A stretch of DNA of 33,354 bases from Clostridiales bacterium UBA1234 (GCA_002308995.1 DBWQ01000018.1:1-33354), one strand, 5' to 3'; shown: positions 15,862-23,903, counted from the first letter of the stretch. Translations and numbers: made by a program. The notes: generated by a model not told the origin, from the sequence alone.

Positions 15862-16576
15862 ATGACCATTCAATTACTACATATGTATGCTGATATATTA
15901 AACTTATATGGGGATTACCGGAAATGTTAGAATCCTAAAAAAACATTTAGAAGACCAAGGGCTAGATGTCAGTTTAGAACAAAAATCGTTTGAGGATGAA
16001 ATTAATCTCGAAGATTACGATTTTATTTATCTTGGCTCAGGAACAGAACGTAGCTTAGATGCTGTGCTAGAAGATATTAAAAAATACAAAGAAAAACTCA
16101 ATCAGTTGATTCACAGGGACAAACCAATGTTGTGTACAGGTAATAGTTTTGAGATGTTTGGCAAAACAATTGATGAAAAAGAAGCACTGGGTATTTTTGA
16201 TTTTGAAACCAAGCGAAACAAATTAAGAGATGTGGGAGATGTTATTTACAAAAGCAAATATTTAGAAAAGAAAGTCGTTGGGTTTATTAACAAACAGACT
16301 TACATGTATCACAATATGAACCCATTATTTTCAGTGGAATTTGGCGTTGGCGAAAATGAAAACAACGATTATGAAGGTGTGAAGTACAAAAACTTTTTTG
16401 GCACACATGTTACAGGTCCTATCTTAATAAAGAATCCAGAACTATTGCAACATTTTGTAGAAATCATTTGCCACAATCGAAATAAAGATTTTAAAATGAA
16501 AGAAATTGCGTATCCAAATGAAATAGAAGGGTATGAATTAACACTTGATGAACTAGAAAAGCGTAGGAAACAATAA
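15862..16576 (+). CDS. gatD: Lipid II isoglutaminyl synthase, GatD subunit, with +1 frameshift
   Basis: Glutaminase subunit that supplies ammonia to MurT. Reading starts at ATG 15862 after GGGGGAGG and gives MTIQLLHMYADILNLYGDY, then frame 0 continues CGG AAA TGT TAG and stops. If the C at 15918/15919 is skipped, the frame continues GNVRILKKHL, restoring the conserved LYGDxGN motif and a 237-residue protein of normal size. The nucleophile Cys (~C91 in MLCTGNSFEMFG) and His (~H182 in FGTHVTG) are intact. An ATG at 15908 is in the second frame but has no RBS and loses 15 conserved residues. Either a real frameshift, a pseudogene or a sequence error; see findings. Confidence 0.88.
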
Positions 16577-16600
16577 CTGTTTCCTACGCTTATTTCTTTT
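16559..16600. terminator. Terminator after gatD, convergent with the sigma cluster
   Basis: AAGCGTAGGAAACA (16559-16572) pairs with TGTTTCCTACGCTT (16578-16591) around a 5-base loop that contains part of the gatD stop, followed by a T-rich run. Because the next gene ends at 16599 on the minus strand, the hairpin may serve both directions. Confidence 0.8.
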
Positions 16601-17588
16601 ATGCAGTATGGTTTTGAAACCTCCTAGTTTTATCATTAAGAGTAAAGGCTCTACAAAATTTGGGGTTCACCTGAAGTTTCCGGATAGCCTTCGCTTCAAT
16701 TTGCCGAATCCGCTCTCTTGTTACACCAAGCCTACTTCCTACATCCTCAAGAGTACGAATCTGACCGTCTTCAAGACCATATCGAAGGGAGAGGACGATG
16801 TATTCTCGCTCATTTAAGAAGCTTTTCAAAGCGTCTAAAAGCTTAGCATTTGTCATATGCTGGATGGCTTCTTCTTCCACATTGACATCCGAGGGAACAA
16901 AATCTCCCAGGGGGCTAGTACGAGTCTCGTCTTCATCGACGGGACGATCCAGAGAGTCAAAGTTCAAAGAAGTTCGAATCAGGTGAATCTGACTTTCAGG
17001 GATGCCCGTTGCTTTACTGATTTCATTATACATCGGTTCACGACCATGTTCCTGAAGAAATGTGCCAACAAACCGAGTAATCTTTGCACTCTTGTCAGCA
17101 ATATGAACAGGGACATGCATGGTGTGGTCCAGCGAAATGTGACGAATGATAGCCTGACGAATCCACCAAGAAGCGTAGGTGGAGAAACGGCACTGTTTCT
17201 CAAGCTGATATTTATCGGCGGCTACCATAAGCCCCATATTACCAGCCTGGATATAGTCTGTAACAATAGCGTGATCTCTGGTGTACCGGTAAGCCCAAGA
17301 AACAACCAACTTCAGGTTTGCTTCCACCAGCTGGTTCCGGTACATATAGTATTCTTCGCTTCCAGGAAGTGCAGCATCTCTCTTTTTGACGACTGCTTCC
17401 ACTTCTTCAGGAGAAAGCATCGGATAATACTGTTCCACTTCATCCGTATACATGAATGGCGTTCCTGCATACTTGGTGCTTCTGGTATAATCCTTGTCAC
17501 CAAGAAAATATTCGGATTCGAATTCGTTAAGTTCTTTTATCGTTGGATCTTCAATGTTAGAAATCAAATCAAGATTAGTATCGCCCAT
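16599..17588 (-). CDS. Sigma-70 family RNA polymerase sigma factor A of three
   Basis: A 329-residue sigma factor with regions 1.2 (~55-85), 2 (~88-160), 3 (~165-225) and 4 (~250-320). Region 2 keeps the -10 melting and recognition residues FSTYASWWIRQA, including the WW dyad and Gln, and region 4.2 has GVTRERIRQIEAKAIRKL. It is thus closest of the three to a primary (RpoD-like) factor, though it is shorter and has no long region 1.1. Its sampled GC content (about 48-50% in two 60-base lines) is well above neighbours such as the ATPase (about 33%), and it has six in-frame CGG codons read as Arg. Only 25 bp separate it from sigma B upstream, so the two are probably co-transcribed. Confidence 0.93.
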   Translation of the reverse strand: MGDTNLDLISNIEDPTIKELNEFESEYFLGDKDYTRSTKYAGTPFMYTDEVEQYYPMLSPEEVEAVVKKRDAALPGSEEYYMYRNQLVEANLKLVVSWAYRYTRDHAIVTDYIQAGNMGLMVAADKYQLEKQCRFSTYASWWIRQAIIRHISLDHTMHVPVHIADKSAKITRFVGTFLQEHGREPMYNEISKATGIPESQIHLIRTSLNFDSLDRPVDEDETRTSPLGDFVPSDVNVEEEAIQHMTNAKLLDALKSFLNEREYIVLSLRYGLEDGQIRTLEDVGSRLGVTRERIRQIEAKAIRKLQVNPKFCRAFTLNDKTRRFQNHTA

Positions 17589-17613
17589 TTGATAAATTCC
17601 TCCTTATAGAATT

Positions 17614-18732
17614 TCAATACTCGTATGAATAGTAACTATATTCTATTCCATTAGATAAGCAACCCTTTTGGCGAGTACAGAAGTATGATTTAAAAATGCT
17701 GTTGTTGAAAAGCTTTCGAATTGCTTTTGCTTTGATTTGCCGAATCCGTTCTCTGTGCACTCCAAATTTTTGACTGATTTGGTCAAGAGTCATGGGAGTA
17801 CGGTTTGGATAGCCAAAGTAGTCTGTAATCACTTGGTATTCACGAAGGGTAAGAAGTCCTTTCGCAATTTGAAAGGGATCATTTTCAATATGATGAATTG
17901 CCTTTTCTTCCGTATTTTCTTCTAAATCAGGAATCTCTTCCAAACGAGAAGAAGATGACTCATCACTCTCTAAGTCTTCCAAATAATCCGAACTCTGCAT
18001 GTCGCAGAAATCAAACCCATCAGGTGAGGGGGTGTCATTTAACGAAACAGTTTCCATAGAACGAAGAAAGGATTTAATTTGGAAAGTAGAAAACCCTGTT
18101 ACTGTGCGTATTTCTTCAATGGAAGGTTTTTTACCATATTCCATATAGAAAGAAGTGCAGTATTTTTCAATACTTCCTAGCTGAGATGAACCAGAAAAAT
18201 CAGAATTAGTATCCTTCATGAAATTAAGAATTGCCCAGCGAATTTTTCTGGCAGCATAACTAGAAAAGTACGTTGTCCAATGAATATTGTACTTTTCTGC
18301 TGCTTTTAGTAATCCAATGTTCCCAGCTTGAATATAGTCCTGTAACAGATGAACATCATCTGTAAACTGCTTGGCGATAATAACGACAAGAGTTAAGTAT
18401 GCTTCCACAATTTTGTTTCGAATGGCGTAATAGTCTTTGCTGTGATACATTGTTGCATCACGCAGTTTGAAAAGTACGATAACTTCTTCTTGTGAAAGCT
18501 TAACACAAGACTGCTTGATATCTTCTTTGTAGAAGTCATTCATTGATTTGCCAAAGTGTTCGTCAGAACCAAAGATGATTTGTTCATCAATTTTTCGAAG
18601 AGGATTTTTTTCGTCTACTTGATAAAGAAAATAGTTGGTGATTCTCTTCGTTCTTGTCACTGTAGATCCGCCGTTATTCGTGATTGTTCGATTGTCATGG
18701 CATTTTGCTAAACGACTGTTGGATTCCTTCAT
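17614..18732 (-). CDS. Divergent sigma-70 family factor B of three
   Basis: A 372-residue sigma factor. ATG 18732 is seven bases after AGGAGG (18745-18740); an upstream in-frame ATG at 18807 overlaps the promoter. Region 2 reads FSSYAARKIRWAIL: the WW dyad is RK and the -12-contacting Gln is Trp, so its promoter recognition should differ from sigma-A-type factors. Region 4.2 is intact (FGVHRERIRQIKAKAIRKL). Between regions 3 and 4 is a long Asp/Glu/Ser-rich linker (~225-275), which would alter the sigma finger. The C-terminus has a Tyr-rich tail. Two CGG codons lie in the RIRQ motif. Confidence 0.9.
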   Translation of the reverse strand: MKESNSRLAKCHDNRTITNNGGSTVTRTKRITNYFLYQVDEKNPLRKIDEQIIFGSDEHFGKSMNDFYKEDIKQSCVKLSQEEVIVLFKLRDATMYHSKDYYAIRNKIVEAYLTLVVIIAKQFTDDVHLLQDYIQAGNIGLLKAAEKYNIHWTTYFSSYAARKIRWAILNFMKDTNSDFSGSSQLGSIEKYCTSFYMEYGKKPSIEEIRTVTGFSTFQIKSFLRSMETVSLNDTPSPDGFDFCDMQSSDYLEDLESDESSSSRLEEIPDLEENTEEKAIHHIENDPFQIAKGLLTLREYQVITDYFGYPNRTPMTLDQISQKFGVHRERIRQIKAKAIRKLFNNSIFKSYFCTRQKGCLSNGIEYSYYSYEY

Positions 18733-18775
18733 AGTTAATCCTCCTATATGGTAAGTGATGGACATTTCGGGCAAG

Positions 18776-18804
18776 ATTATATCACATTTTACATAAATAG
18801 TCAA
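18776..18804 (-). promoter_or_regulatory. Promoter of the sigma B-sigma A pair
   Basis: On the minus strand: TTGACT (18804-18799), 17-bp spacer that begins ATTTATGT and ends TGA (extended -10), TATAAT (18781-18776). The spacer resembles that of the sigma C promoter. Confidence 0.85.
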
Positions 18805-18837
18805 CAAAAATAGCCAAATATTGACAAATTTAGCACA

Positions 18838-18876
18838 AAAAATTTGGTTCGTTTCTTAAATTAAGAAACGAACCAA
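18838..18876 (-). terminator. Terminator of the sigma C gene
   Basis: TTGGTTCGTTTCTTAA (18844-18859) and TTAAGAAACGAACCAA (18861-18876) are perfect 16-bp inverted repeats with a one-base centre as drawn (the loop opens in RNA). On the minus strand a T-run follows. It overlaps the sigma C stop codon and isolates it from the sigma B promoter. Confidence 0.85.
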
Positions 18877-19802
18877 TTTTTACCATATTTTTTGACAAAT
18901 TGCTTATTCTTTTTTAGCAATTTAAAGGCATGAAGCTCGATTTGCCGAATACGTTCTCTGGTTAATCCCATTATTCTACTGATTTTAGCAAAAGACAGGG
19001 GGGTATTGCCTTGATAGCCGTAATGATAGGCCAAAACCTGAAACTCTCTAGCTGGCAAAATTTGCTTAATTTCATCAAAAAGGTTGTCAGAAAGCTTAGC
19101 AATAACAATATCTTCCACGTTTTCCGACGAGGAAACAAACTGCATCATAGAGGCGGGGGCATCCGTATCAGAGTCAAGTACTAAACTATCCAAAGAATGA
19201 ATATGCTCATATTCCATCAGTATGGCAACATGTTTGAGAGGCACTTTGGCAAGCTCTGAAAGCGTTTCATAGGTCGGCCATTCGCCATTTAGTTTAAAAT
19301 AATCTTCTCTCGCGCGGATGAGTCTTTTGAGCTCATAGTGAGCGCCAATAGAAAGGTGGACTGTCTTTTCGCAACTTGCTTTTTGACGTTGAATCGTTTC
19401 CAAAATCCAAACAACTGCATAGGTTGAAAACTGACAATTTCTGGAAGCACTATAACTTTGAGCCGCTTTTATTAACCCAAGACAGCCTGATTGAAAAAGA
19501 TCCATCAGTTCCTCTTGATTCCGTGCGAACCGTTTGGCACAGTATATAACCAACCTAAGATTTGCTTCTACTATTTGAGAAATAGCTTCCTCATTTCCTG
19601 CATCTCTTTCTTGGATAAGTCTTTGAAATTCTTCTTTACTTAGCGGAGTAGACTTACGAACTTGTCCAAACAGCATGTTAATGGAGTCAAGGTTCACATC
19701 GCTTTCTTCATTATCAAAGTCGTCATCAAAATCATCTTCCCAAAGATTTTCTATAGGTAACGGATCCTCATGCACGTTTTCGAAATCTAGGTAATTTTTC
19801 AT
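18861..19802 (-). CDS. Divergent sigma-70 family factor C of three
   Basis: A 313-residue sigma factor. ATG 19802 follows AAAGGAA by nine bases; an in-frame ATG at 19886 lies upstream of the promoter. The N-terminus is very acidic (WEDDFDDDFDNEE, region 1.1-like). Region 2 reads FSTYAVVWILETIQ: the first Trp of the dyad is Val and the -12-contacting Gln is Glu. Region 4.2 keeps GLTRERIRQIELHAFKLL. Three CGG codons are read as Arg. It has its own promoter and terminator, so it is a separate transcription unit at the head of the three-gene cluster. Confidence 0.9.
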   Translation of the reverse strand: MKNYLDFENVHEDPLPIENLWEDDFDDDFDNEESDVNLDSINMLFGQVRKSTPLSKEEFQRLIQERDAGNEEAISQIVEANLRLVIYCAKRFARNQEELMDLFQSGCLGLIKAAQSYSASRNCQFSTYAVVWILETIQRQKASCEKTVHLSIGAHYELKRLIRAREDYFKLNGEWPTYETLSELAKVPLKHVAILMEYEHIHSLDSLVLDSDTDAPASMMQFVSSSENVEDIVIAKLSDNLFDEIKQILPAREFQVLAYHYGYQGNTPLSFAKISRIMGLTRERIRQIELHAFKLLKKNKQFVKKYGKNWFVS

Positions 19803-19839
19803 AACAAAAAATTCCTTTCTCAAAGATAAGATTAGTGCT

Positions 19840-19868
19840 ATCATATCATGGTAAACATAAATTGTCAA
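19840..19868 (-). promoter_or_regulatory. Promoter of sigma C
   Basis: On the minus strand: TTGACA (19868-19863), 17-bp spacer beginning ATTTATGT and ending TGA, TATGAT (19845-19840). Confidence 0.8.
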
Positions 19869-19894
19869 TGGAATGGAAAAATCCAATGGAAGAA

Positions 19895-19923
19895 TTGACT
19901 ATTAAGCTAAAATTGAATATAAT
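19895..19923 (+). promoter_or_regulatory. Promoter of the P-type ATPase gene
   Basis: TTGACT (19895-19900), 17-bp spacer, TATAAT (19918-19923). Divergent from the sigma C promoter, with 26 bp between the two -35 boxes. Confidence 0.85.
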
Positions 19924-19958
19924 TTTAAGGATAGGAAGAATAAAAGGGAGGGTCTTTG

Positions 19959-22652
19959 ATGGAACAGAAAAACTGGTATTCATTAAGTGAAGAAGAGGTT
20001 GCCAAAGAGTTTGATACGAGTTTAGAGAAGGGCTTAGAGTCTTCGAGTATTCCTCATATTTTGGAATATTATGGTAAGAATGAAATTACTTCCAAAAAGC
20101 AAAAAAGTGTTTTACAAATGGTAATTGAGCAATTTAAAGACTTCATGATTATCGTATTAATCATAGCAGCAATCGTTTCAGGTGTTGTTAGTCATGAATT
20201 TACAGATTCCATCATCATTTTAATCATTGTGATATTAAATGCTGTGATTGGTGTCATTCAAGAGCTAAAAGCACAAAAATCATTAAATGCTTTAAAGAAT
20301 TTAAGTGCACCATCTTGTAAAGTCGTAAGAGATGGTAAAGTAGATACCATTAGTTCTAAAGATGTAGTGCCGGGTGATTTAGTTATTTTAGATACTGGTG
20401 ACTATGTTCCTGCTGATTTAAGATTAACCGAATGCATCAATTTAAAAATACAAGAAGCAGCCTTAACAGGTGAGTCGGTTCCAGTTGAAAAAGAAACGAG
20501 TGCGATTTCTCATGAAGTAGGCATTGGCGATAGAAAGAATATGGCCTTTTCTTCTAGCTTAGTAACCTATGGTAGAGGTAAAGGAATTGTTGTAGGCACA
20601 GGAATGAATACCGAGGTTGGTAAAATTGCTACCATGCTTGAGGAAGTAGACGATAGCGAAACACCACTTAAGAGAAGACTTGAAGCACTTGGTAAAACAT
20701 TAGGAATTGCAGCGTTAGTGATTTGCTTTATTATCTTTATCGTGGGTTCATTGGTTCATGGTAGAAACTTATTAGAAATGTTTATGACAGCTGTAAGCTT
20801 AGCAGTAGCAGCAATACCAGAAGGATTACCTGCTATCTCTACCATTGTATTATCCATGGGTGTAGAAAGAATGGTAAGAAGAAATGCCATTGTACGTACA
20901 CTTCCATCGGTAGAAACTTTAGGAAGTGCGACGGTTATTTGCTCTGATAAAACAGGAACATTAACGCAAAATAAAATGACAGTAGAAAAAATCTTTTTAA
21001 ATAATGAAGTCTTCAAAACAGAAGAAAAAGTGCATAACGTAAGTGACCACTATCAGTTATTGCTTGAAGCTATGATTTTCTGTAACGACACTAAGCTCAC
21101 CAAAGAAGGAGCAGATTATAAAACAGCGGGTGACCCTACTGAAACAGCTTTAGTAGATTTAGGTGTGAAGAGTGATTTCATCAAAACTACCATGGATGAA
21201 CAGCATCCAAGAGTAGAAGAGATTCCATTTGATTCTGAAAGGAAATTAATGACAACAGTTCATACCTATCCAGGAAAGCTTCGCGTATATACCAAAGGTG
21301 GCGTAGATGAACTTCTAGAAAGATGCACTAAAGTATTACTAAACGATAACGTCGTTGCTATCACAGAGGCGCATAAAGATTATATTCGAAAAGTCAATGA
21401 AGAATTAGCCACAGGAGCACTAAGAGTGCTTGCTATGGCCTATAAAGAAATTGATCAAGTACCTACTAAAGATCAGATTGATACCTTAGAGCAAGACTTA
21501 ATATATATTGGTATGGTAGGCATGATAGACCCTGCCCGTCCAGAGGTAAAAGATGCCGTAGATAAATGTAAGACAGCAGGCATTAGACCAGTCATGATTA
21601 CAGGAGATCATAAAATTACAGCCGTTGCCATTGCGAAACAAATTGGCATTTTAAATGAAGGTGAAAAAGCAATTACCGGTGCAGAATTAGAAAAGATGTC
21701 TCAAGAAGAACTAGAAAAGAACGTTAAAGATATTTCAGTCTATGCAAGAGTATCACCAGAGCACAAAGTACGAATCGTAAAAGCATGGCAATCATATAAT
21801 GAAGTAGTAGCCATGACAGGCGATGGTGTCAATGATGCACCAGCACTTAAAACCTCAGATATCGGTGCAGCAATGGGCATTGTAGGAACCGATGTAGCAA
21901 AAGAAGCAGCCGATGTTGTGCTAACAGATGATAACTTTGCTACCATTGTATCAGCAGTTGAAGAGGGAAGAAGAATATACGATAACATCTTAAAAGCAGT
22001 AGCATATTTACTTTCTTCTAATATTGGAGAAATCATTGTACTATTTATTGCAACCATCGTAGGCTGGACCATTGAACCACTTTTACCAATTCATATTTTA
22101 TGGATTAACTTAGTAACGGATAGTTTGCCAGCCTTAGCACTTGCAGTAGATCCGGCAGAAGAAAACATTATGCATAGAAAAGCCAAGAAAGAAAAGAAAG
22201 TATTCTCTAAGGGAATGATTTATCGTGTCATTTATCAAGGCATTATGGTTGGTGGATTAACTCTTCTTGCATTCTGCATAGGATGTGGGTTCCAATTTGA
22301 TGCACTAACAGATGCTGCAGGAAATATTACTAGAACAGGTATGGCAGCACAAACGATGGCCTTTGCCGTTCTTGCGTTATCAGAGCTTGTTCATGTATAT
22401 AACCTTCGTTCCAATAAAGATTCTATTTTCAAAGTAGGCTTTTTAACCAACAAACCACTTATCGGAGCAACTTTAGTTTCAGCACTACTTGTATTTATTG
22501 TATTAAACGTACCATTTTTACAAGACATATTTGAAGTAACACAACTAACCCTTCGTGAAGTTGGATTAACCATATTATTAACCTTTACACCATTTGTTGT
22601 GATTGAAGTAATGAAATTACTAAAGCTAAATACCTTAAAAGAAGAAGAATAA
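19959..22652 (+). CDS. Calcium-type P-type ATPase (P2A)
   Basis: An 897-residue cation pump of the cytoplasmic membrane that couples ATP hydrolysis to ion export, probably Ca2+. Landmarks are TGES (170-173, actuator), PEGLPA in M4, the phosphorylated Asp in DKTGTLT (D330), KGGVDELL in the nucleotide domain, and GDGVNDAP (621-628). M6 carries NLVTDSLPALAL, the N..D pattern of Ca2+ ATPases. About ten membrane segments, normal length. ATG 19959 follows GGGAGGG by six bases. The YugP-like peptidase follows 15 bp later, a probable operon. Confidence 0.93.
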   Translation: MEQKNWYSLSEEEVAKEFDTSLEKGLESSSIPHILEYYGKNEITSKKQKSVLQMVIEQFKDFMIIVLIIAAIVSGVVSHEFTDSIIILIIVILNAVIGVIQELKAQKSLNALKNLSAPSCKVVRDGKVDTISSKDVVPGDLVILDTGDYVPADLRLTECINLKIQEAALTGESVPVEKETSAISHEVGIGDRKNMAFSSSLVTYGRGKGIVVGTGMNTEVGKIATMLEEVDDSETPLKRRLEALGKTLGIAALVICFIIFIVGSLVHGRNLLEMFMTAVSLAVAAIPEGLPAISTIVLSMGVERMVRRNAIVRTLPSVETLGSATVICSDKTGTLTQNKMTVEKIFLNNEVFKTEEKVHNVSDHYQLLLEAMIFCNDTKLTKEGADYKTAGDPTETALVDLGVKSDFIKTTMDEQHPRVEEIPFDSERKLMTTVHTYPGKLRVYTKGGVDELLERCTKVLLNDNVVAITEAHKDYIRKVNEELATGALRVLAMAYKEIDQVPTKDQIDTLEQDLIYIGMVGMIDPARPEVKDAVDKCKTAGIRPVMITGDHKITAVAIAKQIGILNEGEKAITGAELEKMSQEELEKNVKDISVYARVSPEHKVRIVKAWQSYNEVVAMTGDGVNDAPALKTSDIGAAMGIVGTDVAKEAADVVLTDDNFATIVSAVEEGRRIYDNILKAVAYLLSSNIGEIIVLFIATIVGWTIEPLLPIHILWINLVTDSLPALALAVDPAEENIMHRKAKKEKKVFSKGMIYRVIYQGIMVGGLTLLAFCIGCGFQFDALTDAAGNITRTGMAAQTMAFAVLALSELVHVYNLRSNKDSIFKVGFLTNKPLIGATLVSALLVFIVLNVPFLQDIFEVTQLTLREVGLTILLTFTPFVVIEVMKLLKLNTLKEEE

Positions 22653-22667
22653 CAAGGAGGAATCAGC

Positions 22668-23360
22668 ATGACAGAATCACAATATTATTTATTATTAATT
22701 GTTAGTTTGGCAATTACAGCACTTGCTCAATTTTTAGTCAAGGCTCGATATGCCAAATTTAGTAAAGTAATAACAGCAAGTGGCATGACAGGAAAAGATG
22801 TGGCAAGAAAAATACTAGATGCTAATGGTATGTCAGATATGCCAGTCAATCCAGTTCAAGGAACCCTAACGGATCACTATGATCCAAGTAATAGAACTGT
22901 CAATCTATCCGAAGGAATTTATGGCGCATCCACTATTGCAGGGATTGCAGTAGCAGCTCATGAATGTGGCCACGCCATTCAACATCATACAGGTTACGCA
23001 TTTGTTAAATTAAGAACAAGCATGGTACCTGTTGTTAACTTAAGCTCTAAAGTAAGTTATGTCATGATTGCGGCAGGTGCTATTTTAGGATTTTTAAAAC
23101 TATTTGAAATTGGTATTATTTTAGAAGCCGTTGCAGTGGCATTTCACCTAGTTACTTTACCAGTAGAATTTGACGCATCACGTAGAGGATTAAAACAATT
23201 AACAGAATTTGGTATGTTTGATAGAGAAGAAATGTCAGGATGCAAAAAAATGTTAACAGCAGCAGCTTTAACCTATGTAGGGGCTGCACTATCGGCAATC
23301 GTTAGCATGCTAAGATTAATCTTAATGTTAAATCAATCTAGGGGAAGAAGAAGAGAATAA
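22668..23360 (+). CDS. Membrane zinc metallopeptidase, YugP family
   Basis: A 230-residue protein of the Zn_peptidase_2 (YugP-like) family. It has an N-terminal membrane helix (~6-24), TDHYDPSNRTVNLSEGIYG and the zinc motif HECGH (98-102) followed by AIQHHTGY. Two to three further hydrophobic stretches follow (~125-160, ~195-220), with the family segment EFDASRRGLKQL between. The biological substrate is unknown. RBS AAGGAGG. It is probably co-transcribed with the Ca2+ ATPase; a terminator follows. Confidence 0.88.
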   Translation: MTESQYYLLLIVSLAITALAQFLVKARYAKFSKVITASGMTGKDVARKILDANGMSDMPVNPVQGTLTDHYDPSNRTVNLSEGIYGASTIAGIAVAAHECGHAIQHHTGYAFVKLRTSMVPVVNLSSKVSYVMIAAGAILGFLKLFEIGIILEAVAVAFHLVTLPVEFDASRRGLKQLTEFGMFDREEMSGCKKMLTAAALTYVGAALSAIVSMLRLILMLNQSRGRRRE

Positions 23361-23368
23361 AAATTATC

Positions 23369-23397
23369 AAAAAATCTGTACAAAGTACAGATTTTTT
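23369..23397 (+). terminator. Terminator of the ATPase-peptidase operon
   Basis: AAAAAATCTGTAC (23369-23381), loop AAA, GTACAGATTTTTT (23385-23397). A TATAAT at 23402-23407 just after it may be the -10 of the HNH gene, but no good -35 is visible. Confidence 0.9.
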
Positions 23398-23444
23398 GTT
23401 TTATAATAAAGATATCAAAATCATTTTTGAAAGGAGATCTTACA

Positions 23445-23720
23445 ATGCACATCACAAAGAAACTTCTTTTGAGAGCGCATGGTGAGCGGTGCATGATGTG
23501 TGGAAAATATGAAGCACTGAAAAATCTTGAATGGCATCATATTGTTCCTAATTACGTCAGGCAATTTGACAACCTTCCACCAGATGACAGTTTAGCAAAT
23601 GGTGCAATCCTGTGCCTTAAGTGCCACAAGATGCTTCATCGGTATTGGTGGTGGGAAGATGAGTTTCAATTACTCACTGAGATTATTTTGGAAAACAAAG
23701 AAAAGACTGCTCCCGTTTGA
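23445..23720 (+). CDS. Small HNH-like zinc protein
   Basis: A 91-residue protein with the HNH/treble-clef pattern: CMMCGK (CxxC), LEWHHIVPN (the HH of the catalytic strand), NGAILCLKCHKMLH (Asn, CxxC and final His). This suggests a metal-dependent nuclease fold, as in many HNH proteins. The 91 residues are little more than the bare domain, so activity is uncertain. ATG 23445 follows AAAGGAG by eight bases. It uses CGG for Arg twice (ERCMMC and LHRYWW), unlike most genes here. Not linked to a mobile element in view. Confidence 0.75.
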   Translation: MHITKKLLLRAHGERCMMCGKYEALKNLEWHHIVPNYVRQFDNLPPDDSLANGAILCLKCHKMLHRYWWWEDEFQLLTEIILENKEKTAPV

Positions 23721-23732
23721 GAGTAGTCTTTT
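23701..23732 (+). terminator. Terminator of the HNH gene
   Basis: AAAAGACTGCTC (23701-23712) pairs with GAGTAGTCTTTT (23721-23732) with one G-U pair and an 8-base loop. The stem overlaps the end of the coding sequence. Confidence 0.75.
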
Positions 23733-23741
23733 ACTTAAAGA

Positions 23742-23771
23742 AAAAATGCTGTGGAAAACCACAGCATTTTT
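23742..23771 (-). terminator. Terminator after the tRNA-Leu gene
   Basis: AAAAATGCTGTGG (23742-23754), loop AAAA, CCACAGCATTTTT (23759-23771). It lies directly after the tRNA CCA end on the minus strand and can also act on the plus strand. Confidence 0.82.
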
Positions 23772-23854
23772 GGTGCGGGTGAGAGGACTTGAACCCCCAC
23801 GTCGTTGACACTAGATCCTAAGTCTAGCGCGTCTGCCAATTCCGCCACACCCGC
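23771..23854 (-). tRNA. tRNA-Leu (anticodon UAG)
   Basis: On the minus strand the molecule begins GCGGGTGTGGCGGAATTGG and ends ACCCGC plus A and an encoded CCA. The acceptor stem pairs GCGGGTG with CACCCGC. The anticodon arm is CTAGA-CTTAGGA-TCTAG with anticodon TAG. The extended variable arm (TGTCAACGACG region) and the GGTTCAAGTCC T-arm fit a class II leucine tRNA. It is 84 bases including CCA. Confidence 0.96.
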
Positions 23855-23874
23855 ATGTCCTAAAGACAAATATT

Positions 23875-23903
23875 ATATTAACATTTTGCTTGTTGTTTGT
23901 CAA
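23875..23903 (-). promoter_or_regulatory. Promoter of tRNA-Leu
   Basis: On the minus strand: TTGACA (23903-23898), 17-bp spacer, TAATAT (23880-23875). A better TATAAT (23877-23872) would need a 20-bp spacer. Confidence 0.6.

Noticed and set aside
15916..15922. Simple homopolymer length error as cause of the shifts
   Set aside because: The extra base is a C placed before GG, not a longer run of an existing base, at three of the four sites. It remains possible that another systematic artefact is responsible, so the point is kept open in the findings.
15908..16576. gatD simply starting at ATG 15908
   Set aside because: No RBS lies before this ATG, while a strong one precedes 15862; the short form loses the conserved LNLYGDY segment, which is encoded in the other frame.
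16599..19886. Insertion sequence or prophage carrying the sigma genes
   Set aside because: No transposase, integrase, terminal repeats or attachment site can be seen on either side.
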